Below are positions 34,887-45,747 of a stretch of 64,000 nucleotides of DNA, piece by piece. The notes beneath the pieces are model-generated. The model made no database searches, was not told the origin of the DNA, and saw only the letters and a list, made by a program, of their open reading frames with translations. The DNA lies in contig NZ_BMQW01000008.1 in the NCBI RefSeq assembly GCF_014648315.1, positions 62,001 to 126,000 of the forward strand, given 5' to 3'. The position numbers were made by a program, and so were the translations under genes. Every line of letters starts with the position of its first letter. Positions within the stretch are counted from its first letter, which is position 1. The DNA comes from Shewanella ulleungensis. GTDB taxonomy: Bacteria; Pseudomonadota; Gammaproteobacteria; Enterobacterales; Shewanellaceae.

Positions 34887-36161
34887 TTAACTCGCGGACA
34901 ATTGCTTGCGTTGTAAATGATTTTTTTGCCACCACATAAAGGGGGCAATCACCATGACCAACACCAGCACGTATATCATATTGTCTGCTAGTGCGATGCC
35001 AATCCCAATACAAAACACACAACCTGCAGCCACCAAAGGCCAATAGCGTTTACTGAGTAACTTAGCGGCAGACAACATCGCTAATAAGTAAATAATCACA
35101 AATACCCCGTTACTCCAGGCTATCAACTTCTCTAAATCCTGCCCAGAATAAAAGGTCAATACAATAACAACGGCCATACTGCCCAGGATGCAAAAAAGAG
35201 CTCTAAATGGCACACCATGTTGGTTTAATTTCACAAAGTATTTAGGCAAAATTCCTTCATTACTAAAACTACACAATAGTCGGGCAGCACTAGCAGAATA
35301 CACATTTACGGTCGCTAAGCCGCTGGCAATCCCTAAAATACCGATCACTTGTGCCCCATAGCCATGTAAAAAACTGTCACTGAGCAAATAATCAAAGGCA
35401 CTTATCATCGCAAGGCCCGTTTTATCGGTTGGTACCATCAATAGCAAAAAAGTGCATGCTAAATAAATAACCCCAACCAAAAGTGTCCCCATTAAAATAG
35501 CAGGTAACATGTCTTTGTCCGGTCGGCGGAAGTCGCTGGCCAAATGTGTCATCGCCTCTATGCCTAAAAAGCTCCAAAAACCAATACCCATGGCAACCAT
35601 AACGGTACTCATTTGTGGATGACTGGTTTGGTTAAATGATTCAAGCTGTTCAGAGTTAAGTCCACTGGCACCAAATAACAGTGCGACTACCGTCACTATG
35701 GCTAAAGTAAGCGCAAATTGCAGCTTAGCCGACACTTGAATGCCCCGAATATTCAAACCGAGTAGCATCAGCACGACAATCAGCTCTGCGACTAATTGCC
35801 AACCGCCTTGCAATGGAATTAAGGCATTCATAAACTGAAAAGTCATTAAAATAGCAGCCGGAGCGCCAATCGGGATAACCAATAAAAAGATTAAGCCTAT
35901 AGTTCTCCCAGCTGTTCTACCAAAGGCTTTTTCAACAAAATAGGCAGGTCCAGCCGCATGTGGAAAGCGACTCGCCAGCAAACCAAAGACTAATGCCACA
36001 GGAATAATAGCTAACGTTAATATTAACCAGGCCAGCAATGCCCCTGAGTCTGCTACCGCAATGGTCATTTGCGGTAAAATAAACACTCCTGTACCCAGCA
36101 ATGTGGTGGCCATTAACCCTGCACCTTGCCAGCGGCCTATCGTTCCTGTTATTTGATTCAT
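34887..36161 (-). CDS. yjeH: YjeH-type amino-acid exporter (APC family)
   Basis: A 424-residue transporter with about 12 helices. The N-terminal GTIGRWQGAGLMATTLLGTGVFILPQ and the FPHAAGPAYFVEKAFGR region match YjeH, which exports methionine and branched-chain amino acids. It is divergent from an Lrp-type regulator 170 bases away, with paired palindromes between, so amino-acid-responsive control is likely. Confidence 0.85.
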   Translation of the reverse strand: MNQITGTIGRWQGAGLMATTLLGTGVFILPQMTIAVADSGALLAWLILTLAIIPVALVFGLLASRFPHAAGPAYFVEKAFGRTAGRTIGLIFLLVIPIGAPAAILMTFQFMNALIPLQGGWQLVAELIVVLMLLGLNIRGIQVSAKLQFALTLAIVTVVALLFGASGLNSEQLESFNQTSHPQMSTVMVAMGIGFWSFLGIEAMTHLASDFRRPDKDMLPAILMGTLLVGVIYLACTFLLLMVPTDKTGLAMISAFDYLLSDSFLHGYGAQVIGILGIASGLATVNVYSASAARLLCSFSNEGILPKYFVKLNQHGVPFRALFCILGSMAVVIVLTFYSGQDLEKLIAWSNGVFVIIYLLAMLSAAKLLSKRYWPLVAAGCVFCIGIGIALADNMIYVLVLVMVIAPFMWWQKNHLQRKQLSAS

Positions 36162-36252
36162 ATTCTTATTCTTGCTGTGATATATTGCGATATTATAAGT
36201 GGCATTGGCTAAACATTCTGTTGTTTAATCTACGCAAGTTGTACGAACAAAC

Positions 36253-36295
36253 CGACAAAATGACGGAATTATCATAATATACCGACAATATGTCG
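36253..36295. promoter_or_regulatory. Paired inverted repeats in the yjeH/lrp-type intergenic region
   Basis: CGACA-ATA-TGTCG (36283-36295) is a perfect inverted repeat; CGACA-AAA-TGACG (36253-36265) is a near copy. Centres are 30 bases apart, about three helix turns, which suits a regulator bound side by side on one face of DNA. The adjacent Lrp-type protein is the likely binder. Confidence 0.55.
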
Positions 36296-36331
36296 CAGAG
36301 CTGACATTAACAACAACTCCGGAATACTGTA

Positions 36332-36760
36332 TTGGATAAGTTTGATAAAGCGATTATAAGCGAATTACGCCTCAATGCTCGACAGAGTATTTCATTCATT
36401 GCCGAACAAGTGAATTTGTCTCGTAGTGCAGTGACCGAGCGCATTAAGAAATTAGAACAAGCCGGGGTTATTCGCGGTTATCAAGTTTTACTAAGCGAAT
36501 CACAAAAGTCAGGCGTATCTGCATATTTTGAAATTCAACACCGCTGTGCACGTTGCGCTGAGGTGATCCATATTTTTACCACCATTCCTGAAGTCATTAC
36601 TTGCCAGGGGATCACCGGCGATATGGACTTACTGGTTTATGTGCACGCAAACTCGATGCAGCGATTACATGAAATACGAGAGTTTATTGATGCTCAAGCC
36701 GATATCGTTAAAATAAAAACCCATGTGGTGATGAGCGAGTGGATTAATAATCAGGCATAA
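36332..36760 (+). CDS. Lrp/AsnC-family transcriptional regulator
   Basis: A 142-residue protein. The helix-turn-helix (about 4-50, ELRLNARQSISFIAEQVNLSRSAVTERIKKLE) and the RAM effector domain (about 65-140) are both complete. TTG 36332 is used because the family begins Leu-Asp-Lys-Phe-Asp at this point; no upstream ATG is open. A His-Arg-Cys-Ala-Arg-Cys segment (about 69-74) is unusual and could bind metal or a thiol ligand. Probably controls the divergent exporter. Confidence 0.85.
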   Translation: MDKFDKAIISELRLNARQSISFIAEQVNLSRSAVTERIKKLEQAGVIRGYQVLLSESQKSGVSAYFEIQHRCARCAEVIHIFTTIPEVITCQGITGDMDLLVYVHANSMQRLHEIREFIDAQADIVKIKTHVVMSEWINNQA

Positions 36761-36784
36761 AAAAGCTCTGTAACAACAGAGCTT
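36759..36784 (-). terminator. Intrinsic terminator of the HDOD gene
   Basis: On the minus strand AAGCTCTG pairs with CAGAGCTT over a 6-base loop, followed by a T-run, 41 bases after the stop. Confidence 0.8.
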
Positions 36785-36824
36785 ATAATGGCGTTAATTG
36801 CTAATGACTAAAAGTAGAAATAAG

Positions 36825-37658
36825 TTATGCGAGTTGTTTACCTATCTCTAATCCTTTACCTCTTAACGTCACCAATTTGTCGCCTAGGCCAGACATATCC
36901 ATTTTGATGATACCTGCTTCATTATTCGCTTTACCTGCTAACCATGCAGTAAATGACTCATCGTCACGTTCATCATCCCAGTAAGCAAAAACCTCATGAG
37001 ACAAATAAATGACTGCTGCCAGTTTTGAAGCGGGCTTAGCCTTGAGCGGCGCACGTTGAAATTCAATCCCCTGAACTAACGACGGGGCAAATTTCCAGTT
37101 TGTTGCCAATAACGCGCCAACAGATGGAGAGTCAAACCCGAGTAAACTTTTCTCAAGCTGCTGTTTATCTGCACCTTCTGCCACAGCTGCTCGAATTTGT
37201 GCCGCCACAGCCGGCTCAACGACTGCAATTAATAAATCACCAATTTTATGTAAAATGGCACAGGTAAATGCTTCATCTGGCGCCACACCACACACTTTGG
37301 CTATTTCTTGAGAATACAGTGCAATCTCAAAGGTTTCGCCCCAAAACTCAGCTAAATCGATACCTTCGGCATTTGGGATCGCCCCAACAACAGCCGAAGC
37401 AATAACTAACGTTCGTAATGTTTGCATCCCCAAACGGACAACAGCATCTTCAATAGAACCGACTTCACGACTGCGACCAAAATGAGCTGAGTTTGCGAGG
37501 CGTAATACTCTTGCGCTAATTAATGGGTCTTGCGCAACTTTTGCAGAGATACTTTTTATTGAGCTATCTTCATTATTAACGGCATCAAGTAACTCACTGA
37601 CGGCTTTAGGTAAACGCGGTAACTCATCGACTCTTTTTAATAATTCAGCAGACGGCAT
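36825..37658 (-). CDS. HDOD domain protein
   Basis: A 277-residue cytoplasmic protein. The HDOD domain (about 10-200) has the family start RVDELPRLPKAVSELL, and lacks the HD metal residues at the expected helices, as HDOD members do. These proteins bind other signalling partners (often with GGDEF/EAL or chemotaxis genes), but none is adjacent. Single gene, divergent from menD. Confidence 0.83.
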   Translation of the reverse strand: MPSAELLKRVDELPRLPKAVSELLDAVNNEDSSIKSISAKVAQDPLISARVLRLANSAHFGRSREVGSIEDAVVRLGMQTLRTLVIASAVVGAIPNAEGIDLAEFWGETFEIALYSQEIAKVCGVAPDEAFTCAILHKIGDLLIAVVEPAVAAQIRAAVAEGADKQQLEKSLLGFDSPSVGALLATNWKFAPSLVQGIEFQRAPLKAKPASKLAAVIYLSHEVFAYWDDERDDESFTAWLAGKANNEAGIIKMDMSGLGDKLVTLRGKGLEIGKQLA

Positions 37659-37871
37659 ATGTTTAGGTCCTTAAATTAACTGATACGTATATAAATCACT
37701 TTTATAACATTAGCACAACATAAATCAAATAATTGCTAATGCAATGAATGATTAATCCTACTGGTGGTTTATTATTTTGCGTCTGCTTAAAAAAGTCTGC
37801 GTTAAACCTTAGATATCAATCACACTTGGCGTTACACTAATATTCGTTATTTATCTTCTACATGAGCCAAT

Positions 37872-39611
37872 ATGCAACAACAGACTAGCGCTGATATGAA
37901 TTTATTATGGGGACAATTGATCCTCGAGGAACTCGCGCGTTTAGGCGTCAAACATGTGTGCATGGCACCGGGTTCTCGTTCAACTCCGTTGACATTAGCT
38001 GCTGCTAGCCAAACCCAAATAACTCGCCACATTCATTTCGATGAACGAGGCTTAGGTTTTATGGCACTGGGTCTTGCCAAAGCAAGCAATGCCCCAGTTG
38101 CGATCATCACCACCTCAGGTACTGCGGTAGCAAACTTATACCCAGCCATAGTAGAAGCCTGGCTAACCCATGTGCCGTTAATTGTATTGTCAGGCGATCG
38201 CCCAAGTGAATTAATTGATTGCGGCGCTAATCAAGCCATTATTCAGCCAGCAATTTTTTCCGGTTACGCCAAACAGGTAAATTTACCTACGCCAGATATT
38301 GGCTATCCGGCCAGTGCATTATTAAGTGCTATTGACCATGCAGTAACCAACCAGCACCAACCCGTGCATATCAACTGTATGTATCGTGAGCCGTTATATC
38401 CTACAGAACTGGTCACTTTGGCCCACGTAAAAAAAACAGCCAGTGTGACTACCACCACTTATCTTGCACCGTTAAATACATGGTTTGACAATAATAAACC
38501 GTTAACTCGGTATGCGGGATTAAACTGTGCTGAATTACCCTCTACAGATACCCTAATGCGCTTTGTGCACGGCAAAGGTGTAATTGTTGTCGGTACTCTA
38601 TCACCTGCAGATAATCCACAATTGATTGTGGCATTGGCACAAAAACTCGGCTGGCCGGTATTAGTCGACGCGCAATCGCAATTACGCCAACACCCTGGTG
38701 TGATTGGCCATACAGACCAATTATTACTTAACCCTAAAGCCAGCAAACTGCTTGAACAGGCTGAGCGTGTATTAGTTTTTGGTGGACGCTTTGTCTCAAA
38801 ACGTCTTATTCAATATTTAGCTCAACAGGCTTGGCACAGTTACTGGCAAATGTTGAATCATAGCGACCGCTTAGATCCAACACATCAAAATAAACATATA
38901 TGGCAAGCCAGTGTGCAAGCGGTGTGTCAGTTACCTTGGCCACGCTCGTCAGACGCTAATTGGGCGCTGCAATTATTACCTTATAATGAATCATTAGAGT
39001 CGGTACTTAAGCAACAAATCGACAATACTAGTTTTGGCGAAGCGCAAGTTGTGCGGGCCGTAGCAGCAAACCAAACTGAGCAACATATCTTATTTATTGG
39101 CAATAGCTTACCCATACGTCTTTACGATATGTATGCCCCCATTGCCACCAATACCCCCGCGATTTACACCAACCGTGGTGCATCTGGCATCGACGGTCTT
39201 ATTGCCACCGCATGCGGTGTGGCGGCAGATAAAAAAGCGCCCACAACCTTACTCATCGGTGACTTATCTTGCTTACATGACTTCAACTCGATGGCACTGC
39301 TCAAACAGATGACGCGCGCGTTTGTACTGGTGATTATTAATAATGATGGCGGCAATATTTTTAATCTATTACCAGTACCCGATGAAAGCTTACGTAATGA
39401 TTTTTATCGCTTAAGCCATGGCTTAGAGTTTGGTTATGGTGCGGCGATGTTTGGTTTGGCATATCGCCAGGTTGACGACATTGAATCATTCCAGCAAGCG
39501 TATCAAGAGGCCTTTGAGTTTAACTGTGCATCAGTGATTGAAGTCAATGTTGCACCCAATCAAGCCAGTGATCAAATAGCTCAAATTAACCAATGGGTGA
39601 AACAGCACTAA
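37872..39611 (+). CDS. menD: SEPHCHC synthase of menaquinone synthesis
   Basis: A 579-residue thiamine-diphosphate enzyme that joins isochorismate and 2-oxoglutarate. The N-terminal domain has the MenD pattern [15 protein letters not shown], and ThDP/Mg binding is in [15 protein letters not shown]...NNDGGNIF. First of menD-H-C-E, with one-base or short overlaps that couple them. menF, menB and menA are not in the window. Confidence 0.95.
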   Translation: MQQQTSADMNLLWGQLILEELARLGVKHVCMAPGSRSTPLTLAAASQTQITRHIHFDERGLGFMALGLAKASNAPVAIITTSGTAVANLYPAIVEAWLTHVPLIVLSGDRPSELIDCGANQAIIQPAIFSGYAKQVNLPTPDIGYPASALLSAIDHAVTNQHQPVHINCMYREPLYPTELVTLAHVKKTASVTTTTYLAPLNTWFDNNKPLTRYAGLNCAELPSTDTLMRFVHGKGVIVVGTLSPADNPQLIVALAQKLGWPVLVDAQSQLRQHPGVIGHTDQLLLNPKASKLLEQAERVLVFGGRFVSKRLIQYLAQQAWHSYWQMLNHSDRLDPTHQNKHIWQASVQAVCQLPWPRSSDANWALQLLPYNESLESVLKQQIDNTSFGEAQVVRAVAANQTEQHILFIGNSLPIRLYDMYAPIATNTPAIYTNRGASGIDGLIATACGVAADKKAPTTLLIGDLSCLHDFNSMALLKQMTRAFVLVIINNDGGNIFNLLPVPDESLRNDFYRLSHGLEFGYGAAMFGLAYRQVDDIESFQQAYQEAFEFNCASVIEVNVAPNQASDQIAQINQWVKQH

Positions 39612-40402
39612 TGGTACTTATCCGTCGTTTTGGCCAGCCGAACTTACCAGCATTAGTGATGTTGCATGGCTTTTTGGGCAGTAAAGACGACTGGTCTATT
39701 TTAATGCCTCGTATAAGCCAACACTTTCACTGTATTTGTATCGATTTACCCGGCCATGGTGCAAATACATTGGCGTTAGCATCACCCGGGTTTGCTCAAG
39801 TGGCAGCGCACATTGTCGCCAAAGTCGGTGAGCTTGGAGTAAACCAGTTTCACTTATTGGGTTACTCATTGGGGGGCAGAATAGCCTTGCATATTGCCCA
39901 AGATTTTCCGGACTCATTACTCAGTTTAACTTTAGAGTCGGCTCACCCAGGCTTAACTGACGATACACAGCGTGACGCAAGAGCTAAAAGCGATTTGTTG
40001 TGGTCCAAAAAATTACAACAATTATCGATAAGCGCTTTTTTGTCATTATGGTACCAACAAGCGGTATTTAACGATCTAAGTAAAGCACAGAAGCAACAAT
40101 TAATTACACTGCGCAGCAACAACGACCCGCAACGCCTTAATAATTGCTACCTCACCACCTCGTTGAGCCTACAACAAAACTGTAAAGCGGTGCTAAACCA
40201 ACTATCATGCCCTTGCTTTTACCTTTATGGTGAAGACGACAGTAAGTTTGCACAAGTCGCTAAAGACTGGCAGGCTGAGTACGGTAACGCAAAATTAACG
40301 CTGCAGCCTTTAGCTGCCGCAGGACACAATATTCATAGCCTACATCCAAGGTTATTTAGTGACACCTTATTGGCTTTACTGACCCCAATTACCCCTGCTT
40401 AG
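39611..40402 (+). CDS. menH: SHCHC synthase, alpha/beta hydrolase
   Basis: A 263-residue alpha/beta hydrolase that eliminates pyruvate from SEPHCHC. The catalytic triad is seen as Ser in GYSLGGR, Asp in GEDDSKF and His in GHNIHSLHP. ATG 39611 overlaps the menD stop (TAATG); an in-frame ATG 18 bases earlier is less likely. Placement between menD and menC supports the call over a generic hydrolase. Confidence 0.9.
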   Translation: MVLIRRFGQPNLPALVMLHGFLGSKDDWSILMPRISQHFHCICIDLPGHGANTLALASPGFAQVAAHIVAKVGELGVNQFHLLGYSLGGRIALHIAQDFPDSLLSLTLESAHPGLTDDTQRDARAKSDLLWSKKLQQLSISAFLSLWYQQAVFNDLSKAQKQQLITLRSNNDPQRLNNCYLTTSLSLQQNCKAVLNQLSCPCFYLYGEDDSKFAQVAKDWQAEYGNAKLTLQPLAAAGHNIHSLHPRLFSDTLLALLTPITPA

Positions 40403-40410
40403 GAGTTGCC

Positions 40411-41502
40411 ATGCAATCTGTCGACGCACCGACCATTAGCAGTACTACACTATATCAATATCATATTGCACTAAACCCAACCTTACCTGTAGCGAAACAA
40501 CGCATTGATCACCGCAAAGGTATAGTATTTGTTGTAAACCTGACGAATAAGCAACAAGCTTGGGTTGAAATAGCACCGTTGTCGGGTATTGATACGGAAG
40601 GCTTACCCATTGAAGGTTTTAGTCAAGAGTCTATCGACGATGTGACTACGTATTTATCACAATGCAGCGATAAACTGATTGGCCAGTCTGTCAATGCCAT
40701 GATTGCATTAGCAGATAATATATTATTGCCAAGTTGCGCATTTGGGTTCAGTTTATTGCATGCCAAACTCACTCACCAATTACCCTGTAGAATCGATAAC
40801 CCACACACCCAGTCGGCTACTGTTCCGCTGGTTTATGCTGGTATGACCGAACAACAACTGCAAGCTAAACTACTGCAAAATGGCACAGTAAATAGCGTGA
40901 AAGTCAAAGTTGCACAAACGTCAATGGAGGACGAAATCGCCTTTATTTATCGGGTGTTAGAGATCGCGCCACAGGTCAGCTTTCGTCTAGATGGTAATCG
41001 TGGTTTTAGCCTCGAGCAAGCCATCGACTTTTTAGCTTGTTTGCCCAGAGATAAAATAGAATACATTGAAGAGCCCTGCATCAACCCAGCTGACAACCCA
41101 CAAATTTATCAACATCTTGGCATTAACTACGCCCTAGATGAATCGCTAAACTCGTCCACATTTGATGTTGTTAATGCGATAAAGCAACAACCTGGTATTG
41201 GCGCGCTCATTATCAAACCTATGTTACTCGGCTCACTCGCTACGCTGCAAAACATGATAGACACCGCCCATAGTTATGGCGTGCGCTGCATTATAAGTTC
41301 GAGCTTAGAGTCAGACATTGGCATCAATGATTTACGCCTCATAAGCCAGGCTTTAACACCCAATGAAACACCAGGGCTAGATACCTTAAACGCATTTAGT
41401 CAGTCATTAATACTTGCACCAACAATACCTCATCAGCTTAATATTAACGCTTTACAACTAATCCATCATGCTGGTGAAGTAAACGAAGCGGTAGATTCAT
41501 AA
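40411..41502 (+). CDS. menC: o-Succinylbenzoate synthase
   Basis: A 363-residue enolase-superfamily enzyme that dehydrates SHCHC to o-succinylbenzoate. Metal and base motifs appear in order: KVKVA, RLDGNRGF, YIEEP, ALDES and IIKPML. Starts 8 bases after menH, with AGGAG upstream, and its stop overlaps the menE start. Confidence 0.93.
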   Translation: MQSVDAPTISSTTLYQYHIALNPTLPVAKQRIDHRKGIVFVVNLTNKQQAWVEIAPLSGIDTEGLPIEGFSQESIDDVTTYLSQCSDKLIGQSVNAMIALADNILLPSCAFGFSLLHAKLTHQLPCRIDNPHTQSATVPLVYAGMTEQQLQAKLLQNGTVNSVKVKVAQTSMEDEIAFIYRVLEIAPQVSFRLDGNRGFSLEQAIDFLACLPRDKIEYIEEPCINPADNPQIYQHLGINYALDESLNSSTFDVVNAIKQQPGIGALIIKPMLLGSLATLQNMIDTAHSYGVRCIISSSLESDIGINDLRLISQALTPNETPGLDTLNAFSQSLILAPTIPHQLNINALQLIHHAGEVNEAVDS

Positions 41503-42932
41503 TGATGATATCGCCACTGCATCAAACAGCGCTAACAACGCCCGACGCTGTTGCAATTGAAGATGGTCATGATACTTATACCTATGCCACCTTAAGCGCA
41601 ATGGTGAGCAATTTAACTCAATCATTGCAAGCACAACATATTGAGCGTGGCGACATTGTGGCGTGCTTGTCACAAAACAACCTAGAGATGATTTGCTTGT
41701 ACTGGGCTTGTATTGATGCTGGCTGGGTATTTTTACCTTTATCACCCCGGCTATCTAATCAACAGATTAATCTGCTGATCGACACTTATCAAATACAATG
41801 GCTATGGACAGACAATCCCAGTAGACAAATCGATATTGTTCTCGCGCATTGGTTAAACCTTTCGTTGTGTATACAAACTAACTCATCGCAAACCGCTACT
41901 AAAGTGTCACCTCATATCGCGTCAAATATTATCCTGACGTCGGGCTCTAGCGGCACACCTAAAGCAGCAATGCATTGTTTGCTCAACCACATCGCAAGTG
42001 CACAAGGTTCGGCTAGCTATATACCGCTAAGAATGAATGATACTTGGTTATTGTCTTTACCATTATTCCATATTGGTGGCTTAGCGATATTGCATCGATG
42101 CACGCTAGCAGGCGCGTGTATAGTACTTCGTAACTCGGCTATTTCATTATCCGAACAACTGCAACACAGTAATATTACCCATGTGTCGCTAGTTCCAACC
42201 CAAGCATTGCAAATATTAGCTCAGCAACCTCACGCTTTAACCCACGTAAAAGCATTATTACTCGGCGGTGGCATGATAGAGCCGCAACTCATTAACACTC
42301 TTAACGCACACAATATCAAAGCTTATACGAGCTATGGTATGACGGAAATGAGCTCTCAAATCACTACGGCTAAAGCCAATCTAGATGGGCATCATGGTCG
42401 AGCCTTACCTGCTAGGCAGCTTAAGTTAGTTGATGGGATTATTTGGGTTAAAGGGGAGTGTTTATTTATGGGGTATTTAACCGCGCAAGGTATCATTCGC
42501 CCGGTTGATGAACAGGGCTGGTTTTGCACTCAAGACAAAGGTCAGTTAAACGAAAAAGGTCAACTAATGATTTTAGGCCGTGCAGACAATATGTTTATTT
42601 GTGGCGGTGAAAACGTGCATCCTGAGCAAATAGAAGCAGTATTATTGTCGCATCCTAACGTAGCTCAAGCTATTGTGTTTGCCATTTCCGACCCAATTTT
42701 TGGCCATTTACCTGCTGCGATTATTGATTATGTAGATAACAATGGCGCCGAACTGATAAAAGACACCGCGATAAAATCGATTAATGCCCAACTTAGCGAG
42801 TTAATAGAACAAAAACTAGCTCGATTTATTCGCCCAAGACAGTATGTTAATTGGCCTAAACAGATAGTATCTAGCGGCATTAAAGCGCCCAGAAAATTGA
42901 TCATTGCAGCTGTTCAACAGCAACTAGCGTAA
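41502..42932 (+). CDS. menE: o-Succinylbenzoate-CoA ligase
   Basis: A 476-residue AMP-forming acyl-CoA ligase. The ATP loop LTSGSSGTPKAAMH, YGMTEMSSQ, the GWFCTQDKG motif and the C-terminal Lys in SSGIKAPRK are present. It activates o-succinylbenzoate for naphthoate ring closure by MenB, whose gene is elsewhere. Last gene of the cluster. Confidence 0.94.
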   Translation: MMISPLHQTALTTPDAVAIEDGHDTYTYATLSAMVSNLTQSLQAQHIERGDIVACLSQNNLEMICLYWACIDAGWVFLPLSPRLSNQQINLLIDTYQIQWLWTDNPSRQIDIVLAHWLNLSLCIQTNSSQTATKVSPHIASNIILTSGSSGTPKAAMHCLLNHIASAQGSASYIPLRMNDTWLLSLPLFHIGGLAILHRCTLAGACIVLRNSAISLSEQLQHSNITHVSLVPTQALQILAQQPHALTHVKALLLGGGMIEPQLINTLNAHNIKAYTSYGMTEMSSQITTAKANLDGHHGRALPARQLKLVDGIIWVKGECLFMGYLTAQGIIRPVDEQGWFCTQDKGQLNEKGQLMILGRADNMFICGGENVHPEQIEAVLLSHPNVAQAIVFAISDPIFGHLPAAIIDYVDNNGAELIKDTAIKSINAQLSELIEQKLARFIRPRQYVNWPKQIVSSGIKAPRKLIIAAVQQQLA

Positions 42933-42961
42933 ATTAACTCTTTAACGTTAAGGCTATAAAC

Positions 42962-42987
42962 AAAAAACCTGCCGAAGCAGGTTTTTT
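42962..42987. terminator. Bidirectional terminator between menE and rpoH
   Basis: AAAAAACCTGC-CGAA-GCAGGTTTTTT gives a stem with a GNRA-like loop and T-runs on both strands, serving convergent menE and rpoH. Confidence 0.9.
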
Positions 42988-43012
42988 GTTTAAAAAGCGT
43001 AAGGAGTAAAGA

Positions 43013-43870
43013 TTATTCCATACACGCTTTAAGCTTGTTCATGGCATTTTTTTCTAACTGCCTGATACGTTCTGCTGACACTTGGTAAGCTGACGCGAGT
43101 TCTTGTAGCGTGGTTTTATTATCATCTAACCAACGGGCGCGAAGAATATGCTGGCTGCGCTCATCTAAGGTTTTGATTGCTGATAATAAACGCGCTTGCG
43201 AATCGGCTTCCCAATTATCGTTTTCAACTTGCTCAGCTAAATCTGAAGAATGATCTTCTAAATATAATGCTGGAGCAAAATCGTGGTTATCGTCATCGCT
43301 GTCACTGGCAAGGTCAAACGCAGGATCTTGCGCAGCCATACGTGACTCCATTTCAGTCACATCAGCTTTGGACACACCCAGATTTTCGGCAACCATAGTC
43401 ACTTCAGCATCGCTGAACCAACCTAAACGCTTTTTAGATTTACGAATATTAAAGAACAACTTACGTTGAGCTTTAGTGGTCGCAACTTTTACGATACGCC
43501 AGTTTTTAAGCACGTATTCATGAATTTCGGCTTTAATCCAATGTACTGCAAATGAGACTAAGCGAACACCTACGTCGGGATCAAAACGTTTTACCGCTTT
43601 CATCAAACCAATGTTGCCTTCTTGAATGAGGTCTGCCTGAGGTAAACCATAACCTGAGTAACCTTTAGCAACGTGAACCACGAAACGTAGATGCGACATA
43701 ATTAATTGCTTTGCAGCCTGTAGATCGCCTGTTTCTTGTAAACGCTTGGCAATATCGTACTCGGTATCCGCGTCCAACATATTAATGCTAGTCACAGACT
43801 GGATATACGCTTCTAAACTACTACTGCCTCTAGGGACAGTCAGTGCCATTGATTGCGTTTGATAAGTCAT
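43013..43870 (-). CDS. rpoH: Heat-shock sigma factor sigma32
   Basis: A 285-residue sigma-70-family factor directing heat-shock genes. Region 2 ([38 protein letters not shown]), the RpoH box ([18 protein letters not shown]) and region 4 ([18 protein letters not shown]) are clear. ATG 43870 is chosen for AGGAG at 5-base spacing and for matching E. coli length (284). The 228-base 5' region could hold a thermosensor, but I did not fold it. In the usual rpoH-ftsX-ftsE-ftsY order. Confidence 0.96.
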   Translation of the reverse strand: MTYQTQSMALTVPRGSSSLEAYIQSVTSINMLDADTEYDIAKRLQETGDLQAAKQLIMSHLRFVVHVAKGYSGYGLPQADLIQEGNIGLMKAVKRFDPDVGVRLVSFAVHWIKAEIHEYVLKNWRIVKVATTKAQRKLFFNIRKSKKRLGWFSDAEVTMVAENLGVSKADVTEMESRMAAQDPAFDLASDSDDDNHDFAPALYLEDHSSDLAEQVENDNWEADSQARLLSAIKTLDERSQHILRARWLDDNKTTLQELASAYQVSAERIRQLEKNAMNKLKACME

Positions 43871-44098
43871 TCGCTCTCCTACTACATTCAAAAAATTTAC
43901 TTCAGTTAGCTAAATACGCTTTATGAAACCCAATGGTTCATCTAATTCTATACTCGATTTAGCTGATGAACTATCAACTAAATGACATCATATGTCAAAT
44001 CAGCTTCAGCTCAATTAATATTTTCACCGCTAGCCAGTCATATTACAAGTGAACAATCGTTCATTAATAGACTCACCAGTACTATTATATTCCTCAAA

Positions 44099-45064
44099 TT
44101 ATGAGGGTTCAATATTACGTAAGTGTTGTCGTACTGATAAATACGAGCCTAGCCAACCTAAAAATGACGCTAATAACACAAGCTTAATAAGTTCAGTAAA
44201 GGTTAATGATTGAATGGTCAATTGGCTACCATATAAACCCAACAACTCCGCTAATGCGCCGTCGAGATACCACACTAAAACGTTAATGATCAGCCAGGCT
44301 AAAATACCACCAATCACCCCATACCAAATGCCGGTATATAAAAAGGGGCGCTGAATGAACGCTTCGGTTGCACCCACCAACTTCATTACTTCAATTTCGG
44401 TACGTCGGTTCATAATGGCTAAACGAATGGTATTACCAATCACAAGTACTACTGCTAATACTAATAACGCGGCAATAGCCAGCACGGTTTTTTCGAGTAA
44501 TTTAAGCAGGGCTTGTAAGCGCTCTAGCCACTCAATATCGAGTCGGCCAAAGTTGACTTCGGGTTCACGCTCCAATTTTGCCAATAATTCACGTGCGCCT
44601 GTAGGACTTGAGTACTTCACAGATGGCGTGACAGTCACAACTGCTGGCAATGGGTTATCGTCAAGATATGACAGCGCCTCGCCAAAACCAGATAAGCGCT
44701 GAAATTCTTCTAGGGCTTGTTCGCGGCTGATATAGCTGACGGTTTCGACTTCTCTAAACGCTTTAATCCGCGATAATAAACTTTGAATCGATTGTTCGCT
44801 GCGACCTTTGTTAATAAACAACGAGATTTCAGCCGCACTATTCCAAGATTGAGTAATATTTTCGGCATTTTTAACCAGTACTTGTAATGCTGCTGGCAAA
44901 CTTAAGCTCACCCCCAGCACGGCCATGGTCATAATCGATGATACAGGGCTACGCCACAGCTCCCCCATACTCGACATACCTTGTTGAACATGTCGAATAA
45001 AGAACATGACAATCCGGCCACTTAACGGTAGCTTGCTTTGAGTAATATTGGGTTTCTTGCTCAT
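44099..45064 (-). CDS. ftsX: Cell-division ABC transporter permease FtsX
   Basis: A 321-residue membrane protein with four helices and a large periplasmic domain (about 70-190). With FtsE it controls septal peptidoglycan hydrolysis through the periplasmic loop (EnvC-type partners). The conserved cytoplasmic NRRTEIEVMKLVGATEAFI segment is present. Overlaps ftsE by four bases. Confidence 0.93.
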   Translation of the reverse strand: MSKKPNITQSKLPLSGRIVMFFIRHVQQGMSSMGELWRSPVSSIMTMAVLGVSLSLPAALQVLVKNAENITQSWNSAAEISLFINKGRSEQSIQSLLSRIKAFREVETVSYISREQALEEFQRLSGFGEALSYLDDNPLPAVVTVTPSVKYSSPTGARELLAKLEREPEVNFGRLDIEWLERLQALLKLLEKTVLAIAALLVLAVVLVIGNTIRLAIMNRRTEIEVMKLVGATEAFIQRPFLYTGIWYGVIGGILAWLIINVLVWYLDGALAELLGLYGSQLTIQSLTFTELIKLVLLASFLGWLGSYLSVRQHLRNIEPS

Positions 45065-45744
45065 CGCATTGCCTCCCTATCACTGCTTTCGCCACCGAGC
45101 ATTCGCCCCTGGCGCAACGTAAATGTACGGTATTTCATGCGGGCTATTAGGCCAAGATCATGGGTGGCAATTAATACGCTGGTGCCGGAGTCGTTAAAGG
45201 TCTCAAACAGGCGCAAAATATCCATCGACAATTTAGGGTCTAAATTACCCGTTGGCTCATCGGCTAGCAGTAATGGAGGTTTATTTACAATCGCTCGAGC
45301 GATACCGACACGTTGTTGCTCACCACCCGATAACATTATCGGTAAGTGACGCTCTTTGCCGTATAGGCCAACCATGTCGAGAGCACCTGCAACACGTTTT
45401 CGAATTTCACCATGAGAGAAGCCTTCGATTACCAAAGGTAAAGCGATGTTGTCAAACACGCTCTTATCCATCAATAGATGATGGTTTTGAAAAATCATCC
45501 CGATATTACGACGCAAATAAGGCACATGCTTAGGGCCTACATTGGCAATGTTGTGACCGTTAATCGATACTTTACCTGCGGTTGCACGTTCGATAACCGT
45601 GATCAATTTGAGTAAGGTACTTTTACCCGCACCTGAATGGCCAGTTAAAAAGGCCATTTCACCTTGTCGAAGATGAAAATTGACATCCATCAGCGCTTTT
45701 TGACCGCCGGGATAAATTTTACTGACCTGCTCAAATTGGATCAT
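45061..45744 (-). CDS. ftsE: Cell-division ATP-binding protein FtsE
   Basis: A 227-residue ABC ATPase. Walker A GHSGAGKSTL, the signature LSGGEQQRVGIARA, Walker B LLLADEPTGNLD and the switch His (ATHDL) are all intact. It powers FtsX at the septum. Three bases downstream of the ftsY stop. Confidence 0.95.
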   Translation of the reverse strand: MIQFEQVSKIYPGGQKALMDVNFHLRQGEMAFLTGHSGAGKSTLLKLITVIERATAGKVSINGHNIANVGPKHVPYLRRNIGMIFQNHHLLMDKSVFDNIALPLVIEGFSHGEIRKRVAGALDMVGLYGKERHLPIMLSGGEQQRVGIARAIVNKPPLLLADEPTGNLDPKLSMDILRLFETFNDSGTSVLIATHDLGLIARMKYRTFTLRQGRMLGGESSDREAMR

Positions 45745-45747
45745 AAA

